Shown here: positions 8,846 to 18,175 of the stretch, in pieces
Layout of the letters: each line of letters starts with the position of its first letter
How positions within the stretch are numbered: position 1 is the stretch's first letter
Source: JBDROU01 sp043809745 [NCBI: bacterium]
Lineage (GTDB): Bacteria; Elusimicrobiota; JBDRMW01
Assembly: GCA_043809745.1 (NCBI GenBank)
Contig: JBDROU010000032.1
Location: 1-64,000, forward strand
Reading direction: 5' to 3'
DNA length: 64,000 bases
Notes under the pieces: generated by a model
The model's database searches: none
The model's input: the letters and a program-made list of their open reading frames with translations, nothing else
Told to the model about the DNA's origin: nothing
Translations under genes and position numbers: made by a program

Positions 8846-9752
8846 AGTATATTTTGCTCTTACAGTAGATATCGATCCTGATAACTTTGACTCCTCCATT
8901 TTTGGGAGTCACAACATTAATTCATGGCGCGGAGCTGATCAATGCATAGCAAATTTTAAAGAAAAACTTTCAACGTTAAAAGACAGCCAAGATTTAAGCC
9001 CCAAAATCACATGGTTTGTAAGAGTGGACTCAGAGTTGCAGCAGAGATATGGTTCATACACATATTTACTTGAAAGGTATAAGAATGAATGGGAACATTT
9101 TGAAGCAAATAGGGATGAGATAGCTTGGCATCCGCATGAAATAGATATTAAAAAGTTAGATGCATCATACAAAGCATTAATGGCAGTACGAACAAACATT
9201 ACCGCAGTGCGTATTGGTAATGCTTTTCATTCTAATGAATTTATGAAATCGTTAAGTTCTAAAGGATTTTTGGTTGATTCTACTGCTCTGCCAGGCAGAA
9301 CAAGAAACGACTCTGAAAGAGGTTTTAACTGGGTATCCACTCCTGCATATCCATATCATCCTTCTATCGATGATTATCGAATACCACTTGGAGATAATCT
9401 TCCAATATTGGAGGTTCCCATGACTATGCTTAACACTAGAGCTTCATATGATACCAATATTTTACAAAGATACTGCAATCTCGCATATAATCATGAGATA
9501 ATCCGTGATTCACTCACTTCAAAAATTCAGACAAACAACCTAATCATAGCAATAGTGCATCCTTCTGAAATGCTAAATCATGACAAACCTCACCCATTGA
9601 TCTCGTTTTCTACGGAAACGGTAGTGCGAAATATTTCATTTTTACTTGAACAAGCAAAGCAGGCGAAGAAAGAAGTAGTTTATACAACTATAACAAATAT
9701 CTATAATTTATTTAAGGCAAGTATAATTGCAAATGAAACAATTAAAAAGTAA
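8838..9752 (+). CDS. Polysaccharide-deacetylase-fold protein
   Basis: This 304-residue protein begins MDKVYFALTVDIDPD, with the early Asp pair expected of NodB-fold (carbohydrate esterase 4) enzymes, and contains IAWHPHEID, a likely metal-binding His pair. A classical HxxxH is not seen, so it may be a divergent member or act on a small molecule. The ATG at 8838 sits inside the end of the methyltransferase gene and has a GGGATGGAGAG site upstream. A longer frame reaching back to 8682 lacks support. Its end overlaps the next gene. It could remove an acetyl or formyl group from the island's sugar. Confidence 0.65.
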   Translation: MDKVYFALTVDIDPDNFDSSIFGSHNINSWRGADQCIANFKEKLSTLKDSQDLSPKITWFVRVDSELQQRYGSYTYLLERYKNEWEHFEANRDEIAWHPHEIDIKKLDASYKALMAVRTNITAVRIGNAFHSNEFMKSLSSKGFLVDSTALPGRTRNDSERGFNWVSTPAYPYHPSIDDYRIPLGDNLPILEVPMTMLNTRASYDTNILQRYCNLAYNHEIIRDSLTSKIQTNNLIIAIVHPSEMLNHDKPHPLISFSTETVVRNISFLLEQAKQAKKEVVYTTITNIYNLFKASIIANETIKK

Positions 9753-10839
9753 AACACATTTAGAAAATATATTGGCAAAGATGCATAAGCGTAAATATTG
9801 CATAGTAACGAGCAGAGCAACAACTGCACTGTACCTTGCCATGAAAACAATTGATGTTAGCCATAAAAAAGTTATTATACCTTCTGCTGTCTGCATGAGT
9901 CCTGTGAACGCTATACTCTATGCGCAAGGTCAACCTCTTTTTTGCGATGTAAGCTTGAGAGATTTCAATATAGAGCTGAAAGCCCTTGATAAATTATTAC
10001 AATCAAATATAAACATTCGCGCATTAGTGTTGCCACACCTTTATGGGCGTTCAACTAATATTTCTAAAATCCTAACGCTGTTAAAGAAACACTCTGTTTT
10101 ACTAATAGAGGATGTAGCTCAGGCACTAGGGGGTATTTATAATAAAGAGCCATATGGTTCTTTTGGTGATATATCAATATTAAGTTTTGGGCATACAAAA
10201 ATAATCGATGTTGGTTCTGGAGGTGCGATCCTCTTTGACAAAGACTCATACTATCCGAAACTGCAATCTCTTATTAACGGGCTTTCAGGCAAGTCAAAAT
10301 CTTTTAATGAATTGCAAAATAGCTATAGCAAGATATACTATGGACTGCAAGTATTAACAGGTGACAATAGAGGCTTTAAAAGGTTATATTATGCTTTCCC
10401 CCATATTTATAAAGATTTATATTTATATAAATGTGATACACCTTTAGTTTACGAAAATATTATTAATAAGCTTAAACATTTATCTTCTATAGTAGCGCAG
10501 CGTAATGAATCTGCTAGCTGGTATCATGAATTTTTGCAGCATGAAAGAATTGCCGCCCCAAAACCGAACCCAGATAATGCATGTTGGAGATATAGTTTCC
10601 TACTGCACAGTAACTATAAACGCGCAATTGTAGAGAATATCAGGAAAAGAAATATCCATATAAGTAACTGGTATCCACCGGTACATTTATTTTATGAACT
10701 CAATCCGCCTAGATTGCCAAACTCAGAGTTTTTAGGTTCACATATATGTAACTTGTGGGTGGATGGTACATATTCAAAAAATGATATCAAAAAAATATGC
10801 AATTATATTAAAAAGGAGATTGATAAAAATAATGAGTAG
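9733..10839 (+). CDS. DegT/DnrJ/EryC1/StrS-family sugar aminotransferase
   Basis: This 368-residue PLP enzyme aminates keto sugars bound to nucleotides. K156 in FGHTKIIDVGSGGA is the expected PLP lysine, and ALVLPHLYGR and LLIEDVAQALGG hold the Asp-x-x-Gln cofactor contacts. The start ATG lies 20 bases inside the preceding gene. The sequence around the lysine departs from the usual TTGEGG, so the protein is a divergent member. It could play the PseC role in this locus. Confidence 0.8.
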   Translation: MKQLKSKTHLENILAKMHKRKYCIVTSRATTALYLAMKTIDVSHKKVIIPSAVCMSPVNAILYAQGQPLFCDVSLRDFNIELKALDKLLQSNINIRALVLPHLYGRSTNISKILTLLKKHSVLLIEDVAQALGGIYNKEPYGSFGDISILSFGHTKIIDVGSGGAILFDKDSYYPKLQSLINGLSGKSKSFNELQNSYSKIYYGLQVLTGDNRGFKRLYYAFPHIYKDLYLYKCDTPLVYENIINKLKHLSSIVAQRNESASWYHEFLQHERIAAPKPNPDNACWRYSFLLHSNYKRAIVENIRKRNIHISNWYPPVHLFYELNPPRLPNSEFLGSHICNLWVDGTYSKNDIKKICNYIKKEIDKNNE

Positions 10840-12877
10840 GAGTATTGATATTTTGGAATGTACGTTGAGGGATGGGAGTTACGCTATTGATTATCAGTTT
10901 ACTGCAGAAGATACTGCAATTATTTCTGCTGGATTGGAAGCAGCTGGATTTAAGTTTATTGAAATAGGTCATGGACTCGGTTTTAGTGCTTCGTCAGCAA
11001 AACATGGTTTTGCTGCTGAAAATGATGAAGATTACATAATAGCAGCAAAAAACACTTTGCGTAAAGCACGCTTTGGTATGTTTTGCATACCTGGAACAGC
11101 TAACTTGCGTGATATTGGTATAGCAGCAAAACATGGTATGGGTTTCATCCGTATCGGAGTAAATGTAACAGAAATAGAAAAAGCTGAGCCATTTATTAAG
11201 AAAGCGAAAAATGCAGGTATGTTAGTATTTTCAAATTTGATGAAATCGTACGCTGTCACTCCAAAAGAATTTGCACATAAGGTTAAGCTTGCATATCAGT
11301 ACGGGGCAGATGTAATTTGTGTGGTTGATTCTGCAGGCGGAATGTTGCCTAATGATGTTCGAGAGTATATTACGGTTGTCAAAAATGAAACGGATGCGCG
11401 TATAGGTTTTCATGGCCATAACAATCTTCATTTAGCAGAAGCAAATGCTATTGAGGCAGTAAACGCAGGAGCTAGTATTATTGATACATCACTATTGGGA
11501 ATGGGGAGGAGTGCAGGTAATGCACAGACAGAACTAATGGTAATACTCCTTGAAAAGCTTGGATTTAATACAGGGATTGACCTTTATCAAACACTAGATC
11601 TTGGGGAAAAGGTTATTAAGCCAATTGTTGGAGAGCATGGTGTTGATTCAATCAGCGCTATTGTTGGGGCGGCACAGTTTCACTCAAGTTTTATGAAAAT
11701 TGTCAATAAGGTGTCAAAAATATATTCAGTGGATATTAGGCAACTTATAACAGAAGTAAGCAAAATTGACAGGATTAATGTTACAGAAGAATTAGCAAGC
11801 AGAGTTGCGCAAAAACTTAAACCAATAAAAAAGAAAACTAAGCAGATTCATTTCGAATTGGATCTAACTGATTTTATGAAGCAAGTAAATCCTTCTAAAC
11901 TGGATTCAATTTCAAAAAATATTATTAATGAAATGTTTATGTTGTCAAAGAAAACCGGCAGGAAAACAGTTTTCACAATTTCTAAGTCGTTAGACCCATT
12001 GAAAAAAAGCACCACTTTTCCTTTTATTCGATATAATGAGAATTATATTGTTGGTAATGCTGAGCTAAAAGATGATGGTGATGCCCTCGAAATAATGAAC
12101 GCTATTGATGGAACTGTTGATTTTATGCTTATAGATTTTCCACTATGGAATCGCGGTATTACTGGTAAAAAAGAGTGGAAGAGCAAAACTCTGCCATATA
12201 ATGATTTGAACGCGCAGGCTATGGGTACAGTGAACATGATAGTTGCACTTACCCAAAGGATTTCTAGCTCTGTTTTAGTAACCGGCAATAACTATCTCAC
12301 GAAAAAGCTTATATTGGATCTCCTGTATTTTAACTACAAAGTTTACACTGTAGAAACTACACTTGCTGCATCCAAAGAATACAACAGCTTACCTGGCAAC
12401 CTAAAATTATTTTCTTCAGAGTATTCACCAAAAATTGATTTTATTGTGGGATTAACACCATACAAGAAGAGTATTCAATGTAATATGCTCTCAAAAACAC
12501 ATTCTAATTCAATTATTATTGATGCTGGACCGATGTCTATTGCAGAAGACGTGCTGAATTATGCTCATAAGCATAACCTAAAAGTTTTTAAGATAGACAT
12601 GCGCGCAGGATTGTTTGGAGAAATAGAAACTACGCTCAAAACACACCTAGTAACAAAGGCGATTCTTGGCAAAGATACAATTAGAGGAGCTCGAGTTATT
12701 GCGGGTGGCTTTATTGGTAAAAAGGGGGATATTGTATTAGATTCCATTCAAAAGCCTACGAGGATATTAGGTGTATCAGATGGCAAAGGGGGACTTTTGA
12801 ATTCAAAAATGACACAAAATTATAGGAATAAACTACAAAAAGTAAAATTAGCAGTTACTAAGTCTATTTTTGAATAA
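10832..12877 (+). CDS. HMGL/DmpG-like aldolase fused to an unrecognised C-terminal domain
   Basis: The 681-residue protein starts with an aldolase barrel (residues 1-300). It has ECTLRDGSYAI (catalytic Arg13, metal Asp14) and FHGHNN (metal His194 and His196), followed by an AGNAQTEL stretch as in 4-hydroxy-2-oxovalerate aldolase. Residues 340-681 are a second part with a Rossmann-like SSVLVTGNNYLTKKLI and a later IAGGFIGKKGDIVLD. I do not recognise that part. DmpG normally works with the dehydrogenase DmpF, so a tethered dehydrogenase or synthase-like partner is plausible. The ATG overlaps the previous stop by eight bases. It may extend or cleave a pyruvate-type side chain. Confidence 0.75.
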   Translation: MSRSIDILECTLRDGSYAIDYQFTAEDTAIISAGLEAAGFKFIEIGHGLGFSASSAKHGFAAENDEDYIIAAKNTLRKARFGMFCIPGTANLRDIGIAAKHGMGFIRIGVNVTEIEKAEPFIKKAKNAGMLVFSNLMKSYAVTPKEFAHKVKLAYQYGADVICVVDSAGGMLPNDVREYITVVKNETDARIGFHGHNNLHLAEANAIEAVNAGASIIDTSLLGMGRSAGNAQTELMVILLEKLGFNTGIDLYQTLDLGEKVIKPIVGEHGVDSISAIVGAAQFHSSFMKIVNKVSKIYSVDIRQLITEVSKIDRINVTEELASRVAQKLKPIKKKTKQIHFELDLTDFMKQVNPSKLDSISKNIINEMFMLSKKTGRKTVFTISKSLDPLKKSTTFPFIRYNENYIVGNAELKDDGDALEIMNAIDGTVDFMLIDFPLWNRGITGKKEWKSKTLPYNDLNAQAMGTVNMIVALTQRISSSVLVTGNNYLTKKLILDLLYFNYKVYTVETTLAASKEYNSLPGNLKLFSSEYSPKIDFIVGLTPYKKSIQCNMLSKTHSNSIIIDAGPMSIAEDVLNYAHKHNLKVFKIDMRAGLFGEIETTLKTHLVTKAILGKDTIRGARVIAGGFIGKKGDIVLDSIQKPTRILGVSDGKGGLLNSKMTQNYRNKLQKVKLAVTKSIFE

Positions 12878-12899
12878 TTAAATTATCAGAGGAGTTATT

Positions 12900-13445
12900 A
12901 TGGCATTACTGTATAAAGAATATAATCGAATTTACATTCGTCCGTTTTTAGTGCGTGATATCAACAAACGTTACATTGAATGGTTAAATAACAATAAAGT
13001 TAATAAATTTTTGTCCATTAGAGGTCACAAACAAACTCTAAAGACAGTAACCGTTTATGTTCGTTCTTTCCAAAAACAAAGAAGCCGTTATTTTTTTGGT
13101 ATATTTTTAAAAGAAAATGATTTGCACATTGGCAATATAACATTATCCCATATAGATTGTAAAAACAAATATGCTATAGTTGGAATTTGCATCGGGGATA
13201 CACAGTATTGGGGAAAAGGAATCGGTGGAGAGGCACTTGAATGTACAAAAAAAATAGTTTTTGACTCACTAAAATTAAACCGTCTTGAAGCAGGTGTTAG
13301 TTCTTTAAATAATACATCTCTAAAACTCTTTAAAAAATCCGGTTTTCAAGTTGAGGGAGTTTTGCGAGAAAGGGAACGCATCAATGGAAAATTTTGTGAT
13401 GGGATAATTCTAGGCATTACAAAGCGCATGTACCGCAAATATTAA
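12900..13445 (+). CDS. GNAT-family N-acetyltransferase
   Basis: This 181-residue protein of the RimJ/RimL type contains the acetyl-CoA loop GDTQYWGKGIGGEAL and the closing SLNNTSLKLFKKSGF motif. In this setting it probably acetylates an amino sugar, as PseH does in pseudaminic acid synthesis. The ribosome site GAGGAG is six bases before the ATG, and the gene follows the aldolase by 22 bases. It is the last gene before a decayed transposase. Confidence 0.8.
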   Translation: MALLYKEYNRIYIRPFLVRDINKRYIEWLNNNKVNKFLSIRGHKQTLKTVTVYVRSFQKQRSRYFFGIFLKENDLHIGNITLSHIDCKNKYAIVGICIGDTQYWGKGIGGEALECTKKIVFDSLKLNRLEAGVSSLNNTSLKLFKKSGFQVEGVLRERERINGKFCDGIILGITKRMYRKY

Positions 13446-13846
13446 ATATTTTGAGGTTTTATAAATAAACAATATTTTAATAGTAGAAGCACTGGATTTA
13501 AGTATAACGCGAATAGGGAATCTGTGTGCTCGAGTAAAAAATGAAGGGGATTGAGGAGTTATACATCGATTGAGGGACAGCAGTCAAACCACCGATTAAA
13601 CGAAAGGTGTACAGAACAAGCAATAAAGATTATTAAGGGAGACTATTCTGATTTTGGTCATACATTAGCGTTTGAGAAGTTAGAAGAATGTCTATGCAAT
13701 TTCTAAAAACTTGTAACATTCTTTATCGAGGACATTGTGTTAGATGTGTTAATAATGTATATTAACTGACAATAGATAAATTATGTCATTTTGATTTGAT
13801 TTTTTATTAAAATAAAATTACAAACCACTATAGTAGAATTCAAAAT
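13446..13846. other. 401-base gap holding a decayed insertion sequence
   Basis: No intact gene is present. Most of the gap is a frameshifted transposase remnant (listed separately). Downstream of it TGACA and TGTCA face each other around 13769-13792, which may be part of the element's end. The aldo/keto reductase start at 13847 follows without a clear ribosome site. Confidence 0.6.
13471..13706 (+). pseudogene. Remnant of an ISNCY-type transposase N-terminus
   Basis: Reading across at least one stop and one frameshift gives a helix-turn-helix start (VEALDLSITRIGNLCARVK, then NEGD), then GVIHRLR, then SNHRLNERC and IKGDYSDFGHTLAFEKLEE. The last stretch matches the well-known YxDFGPTLAxEKL region of this transposase family. 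The fragment ends at a TAA at 13704-13706 and the DDE catalytic domain is missing. It is plainly non-functional and marks an old insertion that splits the glycan island into two gene groups. Confidence 0.75.
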
Positions 13847-14737
13847 ATGAATAGTAGATTAGTTCTAGGCACTGTTCAGTTAGGTATGCCTTACGGTATT
13901 AATAACAAGGTTGGAAAACCTAGTTTTGATAATGCTGTGAAAATAATTAAGACAGCTTTTGATAATGGCATCAATCGTTTTGATACTTCTCAAGCCTATG
14001 GTGAAAGTGAGGAAGTTTTAGGTAGGTCATTTCAAGAACTTGGCATAAAAAGCGATGTAAGAGTATACACTAAGTTAGATCCGAAGCTCAACCTCTGTGA
14101 TAGGGCTGCAGTTAGAAAGTCAGTAGAAGATTCTCTGCTTAAACTTAAAGTAAACCAGCTTGAATGTATAATGATACATCATGAGGAAGGCATGGATTAT
14201 TGGGACAAAGGATTAGGAGTTATATTAAAAGAATTGATAACAGAGGGTAAAACGAAATCGTTAGGTGCGTCATTTTATACTCCCAAAAAAGTTTTAGAAA
14301 TCCTTGATGTTGAAGGAGTTAATGTTTTTCAGATACCGTCTAATATTTTAGATAGTAGGTTTGAAAACTTTGGGGTGTTTGAGAAAGCTGAAAAATTAGG
14401 AAAGGATATTTTAATTAGAAGTATTTTTCTGCAGGGATTGCTTTTAATGGAGCCGGAAAAAGTTCCAAAGACACTTAAAGCTGTTATTCCTTATATCGAA
14501 AAGTTTAGAAAAATATCAGCAGAAATGAATATGAGCCATAAAGAGTTAGCTTTCTGCTGTGCTGCCTCTATGTGGCCAAATGCCTATATTGTTTTTGGAG
14601 TCGAGACTCCCGAACAAGTGATTGAGAATATTAAATATTCTAAGAATGTGATCAGTAATGATGTTTGTAAAAAGATTTTTAGAGAATTTTCTAATATTGA
14701 TGAAAAACTACTAAATCCAGTTTTCTGGATTAAATAA
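13847..14737 (+). CDS. Aldo/keto reductase family protein
   Basis: The 296-residue TIM-barrel NADPH-dependent oxidoreductase begins LVLGTVQLGMPYG. The catalytic tetrad is visible: Asp and Tyr in FDTSQAYG, Lys in YTKLDP and His in IMIHHEEG. Members next to SpsF, PseI and class III aminotransferase genes are common in nonulosonic acid loci, where they may oxidise or reduce a side-chain carbon before amination. The ATG lacks a strong ribosome site. Confidence 0.8.
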   Translation: MNSRLVLGTVQLGMPYGINNKVGKPSFDNAVKIIKTAFDNGINRFDTSQAYGESEEVLGRSFQELGIKSDVRVYTKLDPKLNLCDRAAVRKSVEDSLLKLKVNQLECIMIHHEEGMDYWDKGLGVILKELITEGKTKSLGASFYTPKKVLEILDVEGVNVFQIPSNILDSRFENFGVFEKAEKLGKDILIRSIFLQGLLLMEPEKVPKTLKAVIPYIEKFRKISAEMNMSHKELAFCCAASMWPNAYIVFGVETPEQVIENIKYSKNVISNDVCKKIFREFSNIDEKLLNPVFWIK

Positions 14738-14768
14738 ACTAATTAGTATTTTGTATTATGGGAGTTTT

Positions 14769-15521
14769 ATGAAAAAAAAACTTGTAGCAACATTAGCGTG
14801 TAGGAATCAAGGAACTAGATTATATGGTAAGCCTCTTCAAAATCTAGATATAGAGAAAAATATTTCTATACTGCAGTATATGGTTGATTGGCTAAAAACA
14901 ATGAAAGTGGTTGATGAAATTGGGCTGGCAGTTTCTGATGGGAAAGATAATCTTGTATTTGCAGATTTTGCTAAAAAGGCCTCAATAGCTCACATAATAG
15001 GAGATGAGGAAGATGTGCTTGGGAGATTGATCCAGTGTGCCGATAACTTAAAAGCGACTGATATACTTAGATTAACTACAGAGTCGCCTTTTACTTACTT
15101 TGAAGCAATTGAAGATGCTTGGAGTAAGCATGTGAAGGAAGGTTGCGATCTTACTTGTTTAGATAATGTACCTGATGGAAGTGGATTTGAAATTATAAAG
15201 TTGGATGCTTATAAGTATTCGCATCAACACGGAGAGGAAAAACACCGTTCAGAATATTGCAGTTTATATATACGTGAAAATAAAAGCAAATTTAAATTAA
15301 ATTATGTTGAGGTCCCGGTTGAGATAAAACGTACTGATATTAGATTAACGGTTGATTATCCTGAAGATTTGATATTGTGCAGGGCGATTTATCAAAGGTT
15401 TAAGGATAAAGCGCCTAAGATCCCCTTGAAAGAAATTATAGTATTTTTAGATGAACAGCCGAGGCTTAAAGAATTAGTTGCAGGTTTTGTTGAAGAAGGC
15501 ATTAAAACGATGTATTTGTGA
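14769..15521 (+). CDS. SpsF-like cytidylyltransferase
   Basis: This nucleotidyltransferase-fold protein (250 residues) begins KKKLVATLACRNQGTRLYGK, the SpsF version of the NTP-binding loop. LRLTTESPF takes the place of the usual LTGDxP metal site. SpsF-type enzymes activate nonulosonic acids with CMP, so this is the best candidate for that step here. GGGAG five bases before the ATG at 14769 fixes the start. An in-frame TTG at 14751 is less likely. It is followed after 21 bases by the PseG-like gene. Confidence 0.78.
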   Translation: MKKKLVATLACRNQGTRLYGKPLQNLDIEKNISILQYMVDWLKTMKVVDEIGLAVSDGKDNLVFADFAKKASIAHIIGDEEDVLGRLIQCADNLKATDILRLTTESPFTYFEAIEDAWSKHVKEGCDLTCLDNVPDGSGFEIIKLDAYKYSHQHGEEKHRSEYCSLYIRENKSKFKLNYVEVPVEIKRTDIRLTVDYPEDLILCRAIYQRFKDKAPKIPLKEIIVFLDEQPRLKELVAGFVEEGIKTMYL

Positions 15522-15542
15522 GTAAATAAGAGAATCGCATCA

Positions 15543-16547
15543 ATGAATAATTCTAATACAACAATTTTGATAAGCACGTTTGGAAGTTCTCGTTTAGGAA
15601 CAGGCCACCTCTTCCGTTCAATAACTTTGGGGAAGTTTATAAAAAAATTTATGCGGGTTGTATGGCATATAAATGACTCCCCTAGAGCGAAAAGAATAGC
15701 TAAGCAATCAAATATAAGATTTTTTGCATCTAAAAATATTAATTCTTTTTTGAAAAATATTAGGCCAGATTTAGTAATCTATGATAAACCGTTTTTATTG
15801 GGAGCTGTCCCTCGCTGTATTAAACCGAAAGGGAACAAATTATTAGGATTAGATTATTTTTATTATAACGATGAATCGGTTGATTGTATGATCAACCTGA
15901 TAAACCACAGGTTGAAAATGATCGGAAACCGTTCAGAGAAGGTGCTTAGCGGGCTTAAATACGCTATAATAAGAGATGAGATCATAAAATGGAGAAGAAA
16001 ACATAAAATTCGTAAGTCAGTAATTAATGTTTTGATTACTTTTGGCGGAGCTGATCCTAAGAATAATACTTTGAAAGCATTGCAGTTAATTGAAAAAGCA
16101 GGTATTGTAGGTAGAAGGATAAAAATAGTCTTAGGCCCACTTTTTCAAAATAAAGGTAAAATAAAAAGTTTTGCAAAGCGGCACTTAGGCAACTCAGTTA
16201 GAGTTTTAGATTATACAAAGCGTATTGGTGAAGTTATGGTTAAATCAGATTTGATATTTTGCGGGGGCGGAACAACACTTTTGGAGGTTCTTTGTATTGG
16301 AATTCCCTGTATTGTTATACCACAGACTCAAGATGAGATGAGATTTGTAAGCGAAACTAAACTTAAAACTTCTGTTTGTTTGGTTTCTCAAGATTTATCT
16401 ATATTTAAAATGACAAATATGGTAAAGAGAATGTTTAGTAATATTATTCTTAGAAAAAAGTGTATTGCAAAAGGTAAAAAGCTTATTGATGGAAATGGAA
16501 AAAAGAGAATTTTTAAAAAGATAGTTGATCTTCTTGGAGAAAAATAA
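15543..16547 (+). CDS. pseG: PseG/SpsG-like UDP-sugar hydrolase or transferase
   Basis: This GT-B-fold protein of 334 residues has GTGHLFRS near its N-terminus, LVIYDKPF, the ITFGGADPKNNT switch between domains, and FCGGGTTLLEVLCIGIP for UDP binding. PseG removes UDP from the diamino hexose before PseI condensation, so it fits a nonulosonic acid pathway. The canonical LVxDxY motif reads LVIYDK here. Its stop overlaps a small reading frame by one base. A true glycosyltransferase of the SpsG family is the alternative. Confidence 0.72.
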   Translation: MNNSNTTILISTFGSSRLGTGHLFRSITLGKFIKKFMRVVWHINDSPRAKRIAKQSNIRFFASKNINSFLKNIRPDLVIYDKPFLLGAVPRCIKPKGNKLLGLDYFYYNDESVDCMINLINHRLKMIGNRSEKVLSGLKYAIIRDEIIKWRRKHKIRKSVINVLITFGGADPKNNTLKALQLIEKAGIVGRRIKIVLGPLFQNKGKIKSFAKRHLGNSVRVLDYTKRIGEVMVKSDLIFCGGGTTLLEVLCIGIPCIVIPQTQDEMRFVSETKLKTSVCLVSQDLSIFKMTNMVKRMFSNIILRKKCIAKGKKLIDGNGKKRIFKKIVDLLGEK

Positions 16548-16714
16548 TGAATAAACCAACACTTCTAAAGGTTCTTGCAAGCTCAGGGGGAAAAGTGATC
16601 CCCTTCAACTACTGTGTATCTATTGATCTAACGTATCCACCAGCTTATATTGTATATGGTAATATACGTAAAGAGGTTGTAGCAAATGCTGATCGTGTAG
16701 AAGGAACAGTATAA
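16547..16714 (+). CDS. Small protein or gene fragment, unrecognised
   Basis: A 55-residue frame starts at an ATG overlapping the pseG stop (TAATG). It begins MNKPTLLKVLASSGGKVIPF and ends at a TAA 36 bases before the aminotransferase. It has no signal peptide or membrane segment. I recognise no family. The coupled start supports translation, but the abrupt end and nearby remnants make a truncated gene equally possible. Confidence 0.35.
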   Translation: MNKPTLLKVLASSGGKVIPFNYCVSIDLTYPPAYIVYGNIRKEVVANADRVEGTV

Positions 16715-16750
16715 TTCGTAATTAAAAATAACTGAAAAGGTAGAATTATT

Positions 16751-17935
16751 ATGATTAACAATAGGGGATCGATTATTGCAGATAATTTTTCTGAAATTAT
16801 ACCCTCTGCGTCCATGCAAATAAGTGAGCAAGCTGAAGAGTTAAAGAAAAAAGGAGTGGATATTATTGATCTAAGCATTGGTGAGCCAGATTTTGATGCT
16901 CCGAAACATGTTAATGATGCTGCCAAAAAAGCAATAACGGATCATAAAACGCACTATACAGCAGGCCGAGGTATTCCTGAACTAAGAAAAGCAGTTGCAA
17001 AAAAGCTAGCTTTTTACAATAAGATAAACGTTGATCCAGAAAAAGAAATCATTATTATTCCCGGAGCAAAACAGGCAGTTTTCTATGCTATAGCTGCACT
17101 TATTAATCCTGGTGATGAAGTATTAATACCTGATCCTTATTGGTTGAGTTATCCTGATATAGTTAAACTTGTAAGAGGTAAGCCCATATCTGTTTGCTCT
17201 AATGAGGATAATGAGTTTCAGCCAGATATTAGTGAATTAGAAGGTTCTTTAACACCAAAGACTAAGGCAATAATAATTAACAATCCTACTAATCCAACCG
17301 GTATGGTGTGGGAAAAAAATTATTTGCAAAAGCTTGCAGATTTTACTATAAAACACAATTTAATTGTAATTTCCGATGAGATTTACGAAAAAATTATATT
17401 TGACGGTAAATCATTAATAAGCATGGCTTCCATCCCTGAAATGAGGGAAAGAACTATAACTATAAATGGATTTTCGAAATCATATGCTATGACCGGATAC
17501 AGAATTGCTTATGCTGCAGGGTCCGGTTGGCTCATCGATCAGATGTATAAGGCTCATCAGCATATAGCTACTTCTGCTAGTACAATAAGCCAGTATGCAG
17601 CTCTAGCAGCTCTTGAGGGACCTCAGATTGAAGCAGATTTCATGGTTGAGGAGTATCAGAAGAGGCGGGAGCTTTTATCCGAAGGAATAAAAGCAATACC
17701 ATATTTAAGTTTGCTTAAACCATCTGGTACTTTTTACGCTTTTTTGAATATTAAAAAGCTTAATGTGTCTTCGTTACAAGCTGCAAAGATCTTTCTAGAA
17801 AAGATAAATATTGCTGCGGTTCCGGGATCTGCTTATGGCGAATCAGGAGAAGGTTTCCTGCGTTTATCTTTTGCTACTTCTCAAGACAATATCAAACTAG
17901 CTGTCCAAAGAATGAAGGATTATTTTTTGAAATAA
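16751..17935 (+). CDS. Class I/II aspartate-type aminotransferase
   Basis: The 394-residue PLP enzyme has all landmarks of the AspC I-gamma group: DLSIGEPDFDAP, HYTAGRGIPELRKAV, INNPTNPTG, SDEIYEKI, the PLP lysine K243 in GFSKSYAMTGYR, and FLRLSFATS near the end. It probably interconverts aspartate and oxaloacetate, supplying amino donors. Its place at the end of the glycan genes may be incidental or may serve the amino-sugar steps. Confidence 0.85.
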   Translation: MINNRGSIIADNFSEIIPSASMQISEQAEELKKKGVDIIDLSIGEPDFDAPKHVNDAAKKAITDHKTHYTAGRGIPELRKAVAKKLAFYNKINVDPEKEIIIIPGAKQAVFYAIAALINPGDEVLIPDPYWLSYPDIVKLVRGKPISVCSNEDNEFQPDISELEGSLTPKTKAIIINNPTNPTGMVWEKNYLQKLADFTIKHNLIVISDEIYEKIIFDGKSLISMASIPEMRERTITINGFSKSYAMTGYRIAYAAGSGWLIDQMYKAHQHIATSASTISQYAALAALEGPQIEADFMVEEYQKRRELLSEGIKAIPYLSLLKPSGTFYAFLNIKKLNVSSLQAAKIFLEKINIAAVPGSAYGESGEGFLRLSFATSQDNIKLAVQRMKDYFLK

Positions 17936-17950
17936 AAAGGGAAAGTAATT

Positions 17951-18067
17951 ATAGCAGTTATAATCAATACAAAGATACACAGAACTCCAGCTGATATAAT
18001 TATAGAATTGAAACGTATTCAAACGACAATTGTATCTGATTTTATGAATATATTGAAAATAGTCTAA
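17951..18067 (+). pseudogene. Possible fragment of an RraA-family gene
   Basis: An open stretch without a normal start reads TPADIIIELKRIQTTIVSDF and then MN, which resembles the N-terminus of RraA-like aldolase/regulator proteins (the TxxVSDxM pattern). It stops after 38 codons, with no glycine-rich GGxRD region anywhere downstream. It is probably a decayed leftover in the gap between two convergent gene groups. The similarity is from memory and short. Confidence 0.3.
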
Positions 18068-18175
18068 TCTGTATATTTCTTAGAAGTCCTACGTTTTATG
18101 ATTCGTTCCAAAAAAAGTTACAGTTATTTTTTATTAGTTTAGTAAGATGTTAAATATTTTAGAGAAATTCGAGAT

